From contig JACOVL010000123.1 in the NCBI GenBank assembly GCA_016177355.1, forward strand, positions 1 to 5,097: a DNA stretch of 5,097 bases, read 5' to 3'. The position numbers and the translations under genes were made by a program. This document shows, piece after piece, positions 1 through 4,096 of this stretch. The notes under the pieces are model-generated. The model saw nothing but the letters and a program-made list of their open reading frames with translations. It was not told the origin of the DNA and did no database searches. Every line of letters begins with the position of its first letter. Within the stretch, counting starts at the first letter, position 1. This DNA comes from Betaproteobacteria bacterium. GTDB taxonomy: Bacteria > Pseudomonadota > Gammaproteobacteria > Burkholderiales > SG8-41.

Positions 1-157
1 CCATGAAGGCAACGCGCTGCAGCATGCACAGCGGGCACGGCTCCTGGTACTCGAAGTACTGGAGGTACAGCGCGAAACCGATCAGCCCGGCGCACGCCAG
101 GAAGCCCGCCGCGTAGCCGAGCCGCAGCATCAGAGATAAACCAGCGGTCTTCCACAT
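1..157 (-). CDS. dsbB: DsbB, disulfide bond formation protein B (N-terminal part, cut by window edge)
   Basis: This is an inner-membrane quinone reductase that reoxidises periplasmic DsbA and passes the electrons to the quinone pool. Only the first 52 codons are present and the rest lies left of position 1. The translation begins MWKTAGLSLM, continues into a hydrophobic first membrane segment (about residues 13-32), and reaches the first periplasmic loop with EPCPLCMLQRVAF. That loop holds the CXXC pair, Cys41 and Cys44, plus Arg48. These are the same positions I recall for E. coli DsbB (Cys41, Cys44, and Arg48 implicated in quinone binding), which supports the ATG at 155-157. An in-frame TAG at 173-175 limits upstream extension. 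The ribosome binding site is weak, and the internal Met10 has no better one. The gene is divergent from arfB. Family assignment is secure; only the missing C-terminal part is unverified. Confidence 0.9.
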   Translation of the reverse strand, partial: MWKTAGLSLMLRLGYAAGFLACAGLIGFALYLQYFEYQEPCPLCMLQRVAFM

Positions 158-215
158 GCAATCACACCATCCCTATCGCCAGCTGCCACTTACGACAGCC
201 TTGCGCGGCCATAAG

Positions 216-245
216 TTTACCGGTTGAGCCCGGGGTGTGTACACT
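216..245 (+). promoter_or_regulatory. Weak candidate promoter for arfB
   Basis: TTTACC (216-221) and TACACT (240-245), separated by 18 bp, resemble -35 and -10 boxes with four of six matches each. The -10 box ends only 6 nt before the arfB ATG at 252, so a transcript from here would be leaderless or nearly so. No clear Shine-Dalgarno sequence precedes that ATG, which is at least compatible with this. This is inference from short matches only. Confidence 0.2.
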
Positions 246-251
246 CGATCC

Positions 252-674
252 ATGATACGGATTACCCCCGCGATCGCGCTCGCGGAGGACGAAATCGCGC
301 TGACCTTCATCCGCGCCTCGGGTCCGGGCGGGCAGAACGTCAACAAGGTGGCGACCGCGGTGCAGCTGCGCTTCGACATCGCCCGCTCGCGCTCGCTGCC
401 CCGGGCGGTGCGCGAGCGGCTCACCGGGCTTGCCGGGCGGCGGGTGAGCGGCGACGGCGTGCTGATCCTCACCGCGCAGCGCTTCCGCAGCCAGGACCGG
501 AACCGGCGCGACGCGATTTCCCGCCTGGCCGCCCTGGTGCGCCAGGCGGCGCAGCCGCCGCGCCCGCGCAAGCCGACCCGGCCGACGCGCGCCTCCCGGC
601 TGCGCCGGCTGGAAGCCAAGCGGCGGCGAAGCGAAACCAAACGCAGCCGCAGCGGCAAGCTGGATTTCATATGA
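252..674 (+). CDS. arfB: ArfB (YaeJ-type) alternative ribosome-rescue peptidyl-tRNA hydrolase
   Basis: This cytoplasmic release-factor-like protein hydrolyses peptidyl-tRNA on ribosomes stalled without a stop codon, as a backup to trans-translation. It is 140 residues from the ATG at 252, the same length as E. coli YaeJ/ArfB. The catalytic GGQ lies at residues 26-28 within RASGPGGQNVNK, in the same register as the E. coli protein. The conserved core continues with AVQLRFDI, SGDGVLIL and QRFRSQDRNR. The C-terminal tail, from about residue 105, is rich in Arg and Lys and contains KPTRPTRASRLRRLEAKRRR; in this family such a tail sits in the empty mRNA entry channel. It therefore has the small stand-alone ArfB architecture and lacks the codon-recognition domains of RF1/RF2. 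An in-frame GTG at 237 would add five residues, but the start MIRIT matches the family. No strong ribosome binding site is visible. The gene is flanked by divergent dsbB and downstream cytochrome genes, which have no evident functional link. Confidence 0.95.
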   Translation: MIRITPAIALAEDEIALTFIRASGPGGQNVNKVATAVQLRFDIARSRSLPRAVRERLTGLAGRRVSGDGVLILTAQRFRSQDRNRRDAISRLAALVRQAAQPPRPRKPTRPTRASRLRRLEAKRRRSETKRSRSGKLDFI

Positions 675-689
675 CCGGATCGGGCGCGG

Positions 690-719
690 TTGACGGATCA
701 ATTTCACTCCACCTACACT
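690..719 (+). promoter_or_regulatory. Candidate sigma70 promoter for the cytochrome pair
   Basis: TTGACG (690-695, five of six to TTGACA) and TACACT (714-719, four of six to TATAAT) are separated by 18 bp. They lie just after the arfB stop in a stretch of lower GC than the flanking genes. Transcription would start near 726-728, giving a leader of roughly 105 nt before the cytochrome c' ATG. The leader would include the hairpin at 735-759. Inferred from consensus only. Confidence 0.4.
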
Positions 720-734
720 CCGCGAGCGTCGTGC

Positions 735-770
735 CGGCGCCCGGAATAAACCGGCGCCGACATCTGTTTT
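735..770 (+). terminator. Hairpin followed by short T run, possible weak arfB terminator or leader structure
   Basis: CGGCGCC (735-741) pairs perfectly with GGCGCCG (753-759). Two more G-C pairs can form inside past a one-base bulge, leaving a loop of AATAAA. A TTTT run lies at 767-770, seven bases after the stem, which is farther than in a classical intrinsic terminator. It could weakly terminate arfB, or be a 5'-leader structure if the promoter at 690-719 is used. The two readings conflict, so this call is tentative. Confidence 0.25.
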
Positions 771-821
771 ACCCGTGTACGGCGGTAGATATTGCATGAT
801 TGCCCGCATGCCAACTTCAAT

Positions 822-827
822 GAGGAG
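822..827 (+). promoter_or_regulatory. Ribosome binding site of the cytochrome c' gene
   Basis: GAGGAG ends 6 nt before the ATG at 834. It decides the start in favour of 834 over the in-frame TTG at 792. Starting at 834 also puts a standard signal peptide at the N-terminus. Confidence 0.85.
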
Positions 828-833
828 AATTGC

Positions 834-1295
834 ATGAACCAGAAGCTCTTTTCGGCCGGTCTTGCCCTGCTGCTGGGCGCGGGCCACGGCGTCACCGCCT
901 TCGCGCAGGCGAAGCCCGAGGTATTGGTCAAACAGCGCCAGGCGGCGTTGACGTTGCAGGGCAAATATTTCTTCGGTCAGCTGCGCCCCATGGCCCAGGG
1001 CAAGACTCCGTACGACGCGAACGTGGTCGCGCGCAATGCGGTTTTTCTCGACGCATTGACCCAGATGCCCTGGGACGGCTTCGCCCCCAGCACCCGAGAC
1101 GTGAAGAGCGGCGCGCTGCCCGCGGTCTACACGGACACGGCCAAGTTCAAGGAGAACCAGGATCGGTTGCGGAACGAGATCACCCGGCTCGTCGCCGTCA
1201 GCAAGAGCGGCGATGAGGACGCCGTGAAGGCACAGATCCTCGCGGTCAACAAGGTCTGTCTCGGCTGCCACGAGACGTTCCGCGAGAAGCAGTAA
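834..1295 (+). CDS. Cytochrome c' (class II c-type cytochrome), exported
   Basis: This is a periplasmic monohaem four-helix-bundle cytochrome. Members of the family bind NO or CO and are linked to nitrosative-stress protection or electron transfer. The 153-residue precursor has a Sec signal peptide (MNQKLF, then a hydrophobic core, then AFA before QAKPE), with probable cleavage after residue 24. The mature part is about 129 residues, normal for the family. The haem site CLGCHETFR is at residues 142-150, close to the C-terminus as in all class II cytochromes: Cys142 and Cys145 attach haem, His146 is the proximal ligand, and Arg150 matches the conserved proximal Arg. In the N-terminal helix, RQAALTLQGKYFF resembles the RQSALTLMASHF segment I recall from Alcaligenes xylosoxidans cytochrome c'. 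That alignment places Leu39 at the distal pocket position, arguing for five-coordinate gas-binding haem rather than a Met-ligated form. The central PYDANVV...PWDGFAPST segment is also family-typical. The diheme cytochrome gene follows 44 bp downstream and is probably co-transcribed. Confidence 0.93.
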   Translation: MNQKLFSAGLALLLGAGHGVTAFAQAKPEVLVKQRQAALTLQGKYFFGQLRPMAQGKTPYDANVVARNAVFLDALTQMPWDGFAPSTRDVKSGALPAVYTDTAKFKENQDRLRNEITRLVAVSKSGDEDAVKAQILAVNKVCLGCHETFREKQ

Positions 1296-1339
1296 CCGGC
1301 CAGCACCGGAGTCCGACAAACTCCTGGGACGCTGGGCCC

Positions 1340-2203
1340 GTGAGGCACCCCGTACGACGGATCATTCGGCAAGCTTCGCTCGCCCTGGTGTTCGGCGCCT
1401 GGATCGCGCCCGCGTCAGCGCAGGGCGACGCGAAGCGCGGCGAATATCTGGCGAAGGCCGGCGGCTGCGTCGTCTGCCATATCGAAGACAGGAAGGACGC
1501 CGTTCCCTATGCGGGGGGCCGCGCGCTCAAGACGCCTTTCGGCACTTTTTACGGGCCGAACATCACCCCGCATCCGCAGGCGGGGATCGGGCGCTGGACG
1601 GAAACCGATTTCATCCGCGCGATGCGCCTGGGGGTGCGCCCCGACGGGGCGCATTACTACCCGGCGTCCCCGTACCCCTCGTATACGAAGATCTCCGACG
1701 CCGATCTGCGCGACCTCTGGGCCTACCTGCGCGCGCTTCCGCCGAGCGGCCGGGCCAATCAGGCGCATGATCTGCATCTTCCGTTCCGTTGGCGCTTCAT
1801 CATCCGGATGTGGAAGTGGCTGTTCTTCAGGCCCGGCCCGGTCGCCGCCGACCCACGGGTCCCGCCAACCGTCAATCGCGGCGCGTACCTGGTGCAGGCC
1901 CTCGGCCACTGCAGCGAATGCCACACGCCGCGCAATTTCCTCGGCGGCCCGAGACGGGACCGGTTCCTCGCCGGGGGAAAGGCGCCCGATGGCAAGCGCG
2001 TCCCGAACCTGACGCCAGCGAGGCTCAAGAAGTGGAACGACGCGGAGCTGAAGGAGTTCCTGTTGACCGGTCTCACGCCGGACAGCGATGCGGCCGCCGA
2101 GACCATGGATGTGGTGATCCGCCACACCACCAGCCAGCTGACGCCCGCAGACCTCGCGGCGCTGGTCGCCTACCTGCGCTCGCTGGCACCCCTACCGGAC
2201 TGA
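1340..2203 (+). CDS. Exported diheme cytochrome c (dehydrogenase-cytochrome-subunit-like)
   Basis: This 287-residue periplasmic electron carrier has two class I cytochrome c domains. The start is GTG at 1340, with only a weak ribosome binding site. It is the only start that gives a complete signal peptide (basic RRIIRQ, hydrophobic core, then ASA before QGDAKRGEYL, cleavage near residue 27). Domain 1 has CVVCH at 43-47, then TPFGTFYGPNITP and YYPASPYPSY. Domain 2 has NRGAYLVQALGHCSECHTPRN (haem motif 191-195), PNLTP, and a candidate axial Met256. These blocks recur in the cytochrome subunits of membrane-bound alcohol, gluconate and aldehyde dehydrogenases and in many diheme cytochromes of unknown partner. 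A typical dehydrogenase subunit has three haems; this one has two, and no flavin or molybdenum dehydrogenase gene lies beside it, so its electron donor is unknown. Where related sequences often read PAMPY, with Met as haem ligand, this has PASPY (Ser110). Its TGA stop lies in the left arm of the inverted repeat that follows. Confidence 0.9.
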   Translation: MRHPVRRIIRQASLALVFGAWIAPASAQGDAKRGEYLAKAGGCVVCHIEDRKDAVPYAGGRALKTPFGTFYGPNITPHPQAGIGRWTETDFIRAMRLGVRPDGAHYYPASPYPSYTKISDADLRDLWAYLRALPPSGRANQAHDLHLPFRWRFIIRMWKWLFFRPGPVAADPRVPPTVNRGAYLVQALGHCSECHTPRNFLGGPRRDRFLAGGKAPDGKRVPNLTPARLKKWNDAELKEFLLTGLTPDSDAAAETMDVVIRHTTSQLTPADLAALVAYLRSLAPLPD

Positions 2204-2224
2204 CCACCCCCTCGCTTCGCTCTT

Positions 2225-2247
2225 CCCCCTCCTAGACTAGGAGGGGG
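2225..2247. repeat. Perfect palindrome 1, 11-bp arms
   Basis: CCCCCTCCTAG (2225-2235) and CTAGGAGGGGG (2237-2247) are perfect reverse complements around a single A at 2236. In RNA the innermost bases would open to form the loop. There is no T-rich tract on either side, so a classical intrinsic terminator is not supported, though so stable a stem could still mark or protect 3' ends. Confidence 0.9.
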
Positions 2248-2270
2248 ATATAAGGGGGTGGTTGCGGGCC

Positions 2271-2293
2271 ACCCCTCCTAGACTAGGAGGGGT
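2271..2293. repeat. Perfect palindrome 2, near-identical copy of palindrome 1
   Basis: ACCCCTCCTAG (2271-2281) pairs perfectly with CTAGGAGGGGT (2283-2293) around A2282. The central 21 bp are identical to palindrome 1. Its left arm overlaps CCACCCC (2269-2275), which could instead pair with GGGGTGG (2255-2261), so two mutually exclusive folds are possible. Confidence 0.9.
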
Positions 2294-2314
2294 CGAGCAT
2301 ACGTGAGGGGGTGG

Positions 2315-2539
2315 TCAACCGTCGTATTTGAACGACAGGTTGACGCGGGCGCGGAAGGCGACAACCTTGCCGCCCTCGATCACCACGTCGGTTTTCGTCA
2401 CTTCCGCCACGCGCAGGTCGCGCAGCGTCCGGGCCGCGGTTTGCACCGCGTTGCGCGCGGCATCCTCCCACGAAGTCCTGCTGGTGCCGACCAGCTCGGT
2501 GACGCGGTAAACGCTGCCCTTTCCTTTGCCCTTTGCCAT
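2315..2539 (-). CDS. Dodecin-family small protein
   Basis: This is a 74-residue cytoplasmic protein of the dodecin family, whose members assemble into hollow dodecamers. Classical dodecins store flavins (riboflavin, FMN, lumichrome). The sequence VYRVTELVGTSRTSWEDAA, then RTLRDLRVAEV, then VVAFRARVNLSFKYDG, shows the beta-alpha-beta-beta pattern of the family at normal length, after a short Lys-Gly-rich N-terminus (MAKGKGKGS). The ATG at 2537-2539 is fixed by a strong Shine-Dalgarno sequence 5 nt upstream. In the halobacterial and Thermus proteins, as I recall them, the flavin-stacking Trp sits in WAEV or WFEV; here the matching position is Val44 in RVAEV. The only Trp, Trp24, lies at the start of the helix. 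Flavin binding is therefore doubtful, and it may belong to the Trp-less dodecin-like subgroup. It lies 96 bp downstream of nuoN on the same strand, so read-through from the complex I operon is possible, but it also has its own candidate promoter. Its stop codon lies in the right arm of the flanking inverted repeat. Confidence 0.92.
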   Translation of the reverse strand: MAKGKGKGSVYRVTELVGTSRTSWEDAARNAVQTAARTLRDLRVAEVTKTDVVIEGGKVVAFRARVNLSFKYDG

Positions 2540-2544
2540 AGCCC

Positions 2545-2550
2545 CTCCTT
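2545..2550 (-). promoter_or_regulatory. Ribosome binding site of the dodecin gene
   Basis: On the minus strand AAGGAG (continuing as AAGGAGGGG) lies 5 nt before the ATG. It is the strongest Shine-Dalgarno match in the window. It fixes the start at MAKGKGKG and rules out an 18-residue longer version that begins MMVEPPGG. Confidence 0.9.
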
Positions 2551-2588
2551 GCGGTTGATGACTGCCGCGCCCCCCGGGCGGCTCAACC

Positions 2589-2594
2589 ATCATA
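2589..2594 (-). promoter_or_regulatory. Candidate -10 box upstream of dodecin
   Basis: TATGAT on the minus strand matches five of six positions of TATAAT and sits 49 nt before the dodecin ATG. No convincing -35 box lies at the expected distance. It may give dodecin transcription independent of nuoN, but the evidence is one short motif. Confidence 0.25.
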
Positions 2595-2635
2595 CACCGC
2601 GCACTACCCGCCAGCCGCCCGGCGCTCGCGGTTTT

Positions 2636-4084
2636 TCACAGGGAGACCTGGATCGAGTACAGGCACAGCGCCATCAGCGGTTCGGGCATGACGCCGAACA
2701 CGAGCATCGCGAGGCCGTTCGCGCTCAGCAGCGCGCGCACGTCGCCGCGCGGGGCGATCGGCGCCGTGTCCGTCGGCGCGTCGAAGTACATGAGCTTGAC
2801 CAGCCGCGCGTAATAGAAGGCGCCGATCAGCGAGAACAGCACCGCCACCACGGCGAGCCAGACGTAGCCCGCGTTGATCACCGCCTGCAGCACCGAGAGC
2901 TTGGCGTAGAAGCCCACCGTCGGCGGCACGCCCGCCATCGAGAACATCAGCAGCAGCATCATGAACGCGTACCACGGGCTGCGCGCGCTGAGACCCTTGA
3001 AATCCTCCAGGTTCTCGGCCTCGAAGCCCGCGCGCGCGAGCAGCAGGATCATGCCGAAGGCGCCGAGGTTCATCAGCACGTAGACCACCACGTAGAACAT
3101 GCCGGCGCCGTAGCCGATCAGGTCGCCCGACAGGATGCCGAGCAGCAGGAAGCCCATGTGGCCGATGGTGGAATACGCGAGCATCCGTTTCAGGTTGGTC
3201 TGGGCGATGGCGGTGACGTTGCCGATGGCGAGGGAGGCGACCGCCATCACGATCAGCATCGGCTGCCACTGCTCCACCAGCTGCTCGGCGCCCAGGCCCT
3301 GCGCGAGCAGCCGCATCACGAAGGCGAACGCGGCCAGTTTCGGCGCCGAGCCGATGAAAACCGTCACCGCGGTCGGCGCGCCGTGATAGACGTCCGGCAC
3401 CCACATGTGGAACGGCACCGCGCTGAGCTTGAAGCCGAGGCCGGCGACGATGAACACCAGCGCGAACACCAGCACCACGTCGCGGGCGCCGGGATCGGCG
3501 ACGGTCTCCGCGAGGCGCGTGATCTCGAGCGTGCCGGTCGCGCCGTAGAGCATGGACATGCCGTAGAGCAGCATCCCGGAGGCGAGCGCGCCGAGCACGA
3601 AATACTTCATCGCCGCCTCGGTCGCGGCGGCCGAGTCGCGCGCAAGCGCCACCATCGCGTAGAGCGAGAGCGACATCAGCTCCAGCCCGAGATAGAGCGT
3701 GAGCAGGTGGTTGGCCGAGATCATCACCATCATGCCCAGCGTCGCAAACAGCGCCAGCGTGAAGAATTCCCCGCGGAACAGGCCGCGCGCCGCGAGGTAG
3801 CCCCGCGAATAGACCAGGACCGTCATCACGCCGAGGTAGACCATGAGCTTCAGCACGTCCGACATCATGTCGTCCACGAACATGCCGCTGAAGGTGTAGG
3901 CCGGCTCGGCGCTGGCGGTGATCCAGGTGATCGCCACGCAGCCACCGAGCGCGAGCTGGGTGAGCGCGTAGGTGACGGCGCGGTTGTCGTCGCTCACGAA
4001 CAGGTCCGCGACCAGGACCAAGCACGTCGTCGCGAGCAGGAACAGCTCGGGATAGGCCGGGGCGAGGGGCAGGATATAGGGCAT
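2636..4084 (-). CDS. nuoN: NuoN, NADH:quinone oxidoreductase (complex I) subunit N
   Basis: This is one of the three antiporter-like subunits of the complex I membrane arm; it helps move protons when NADH is oxidised and quinone reduced. It is a complete 482-residue, very hydrophobic multi-span protein of normal family length. Residues known to matter in this subunit are present at, or two residues from, the E. coli positions I recall: Glu135 in LGLELMSLSLY, Lys160 in MKYFVLGA, Lys219 in FKLSAVPFHMWVPDVYHGAPT, Lys249 in SAPKLA, and Lys395 in GVPPTVGFYAK. It also carries the NLKRMLAYSTIGHMGF segment shared by the antiporter-like subunits. Nothing looks truncated or altered. The start ATG lies 10 bp after the nuoM stop, and AAGGA at 4092-4096 overlaps that stop, so the two are translationally close. 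nuoN is normally the last nuo gene, and here the operon's core genes do end with it. Confidence 0.97.
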   Translation of the reverse strand: MPYILPLAPAYPELFLLATTCLVLVADLFVSDDNRAVTYALTQLALGGCVAITWITASAEPAYTFSGMFVDDMMSDVLKLMVYLGVMTVLVYSRGYLAARGLFRGEFFTLALFATLGMMVMISANHLLTLYLGLELMSLSLYAMVALARDSAAATEAAMKYFVLGALASGMLLYGMSMLYGATGTLEITRLAETVADPGARDVVLVFALVFIVAGLGFKLSAVPFHMWVPDVYHGAPTAVTVFIGSAPKLAAFAFVMRLLAQGLGAEQLVEQWQPMLIVMAVASLAIGNVTAIAQTNLKRMLAYSTIGHMGFLLLGILSGDLIGYGAGMFYVVVYVLMNLGAFGMILLLARAGFEAENLEDFKGLSARSPWYAFMMLLLMFSMAGVPPTVGFYAKLSVLQAVINAGYVWLAVVAVLFSLIGAFYYARLVKLMYFDAPTDTAPIAPRGDVRALLSANGLAMLVFGVMPEPLMALCLYSIQVSL

Positions 4085-4091
4085 CTCGCCG

Positions 4092-4096
4092 TCCTT
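4092..4096 (-). promoter_or_regulatory. nuoN ribosome binding site overlapping the nuoM stop codon
   Basis: On the minus strand the TAA stop of nuoM runs into GGA, so AAGGA shares two bases with the stop codon. It lies 7 nt before the nuoN ATG. This overlap supports translational coupling of nuoM and nuoN and confirms the nuoN start. Confidence 0.8.

Larger units (their letters stand above)
2201..2317. repeat. 117-bp module bounded by perfect 13-bp inverted repeats (REP/MITE-like)
   Basis: The left arm TGACCACCCCCTC (2201-2213) is the exact reverse complement of the right arm GAGGGGGTGGTCA (2305-2317). The first three bases of the left arm are the stop codon of the diheme cytochrome. The last three of the right arm are, read on the minus strand, the stop codon of the dodecin gene. 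A third copy of the arm core, AGGGGGTGGT, lies inside at 2253-2262. Two strong palindromes are nested within (2225-2247 and 2271-2293). The module contains no gene and fills the whole space between the two convergent genes. It may be a non-autonomous mobile or REP-type repeat, a two-way transcription end, or both. The structure is seen directly; the role is inferred. Confidence 0.75.

Noticed and set aside
690..701. Possible FNR-type site TTGACGGATCAA upstream of the cytochrome pair
   Set aside because: It is TTGA-N4-TCAA, whereas FNR/Crp-type sites need six bases between those half-site cores. The TTGACG part is better explained as a -35 box.
792..833. Longer cytochrome c' starting at the TTG at 792
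   Set aside because: It would put 14 polar residues before the signal peptide and ignore the good ribosome binding site ahead of the ATG at 834.
162..1319. 385-codon minus-strand frame spanning arfB and the cytochrome c' gene
   Set aside because: It crosses two clearly identified plus-strand genes and their intergenic region and shows no family resemblance; explained by high GC.
2225..2293. Classical intrinsic terminator for the convergent genes
   Set aside because: Stems are very strong but no T tract follows them on either strand, so only a structure-based or protein-dependent end can be proposed.
2225..2317. CRISPR array
   Set aside because: Only two palindromic copies and three short G-rich repeats with irregular spacing; no regular repeat-spacer pattern and no cas genes.
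2540..2593. Longer dodecin starting 18 codons upstream (MMVEPPGG...)
   Set aside because: The strong Shine-Dalgarno sequence lies inside this extension, directly before the Met at 2539, and the extension resembles nothing in the family.
2604..4025. 473-codon minus-strand frame overlapping nuoN in another register
   Set aside because: Arg/Gly/Ala-rich translation without membrane segments or motifs; it is an out-of-frame shadow of nuoN.
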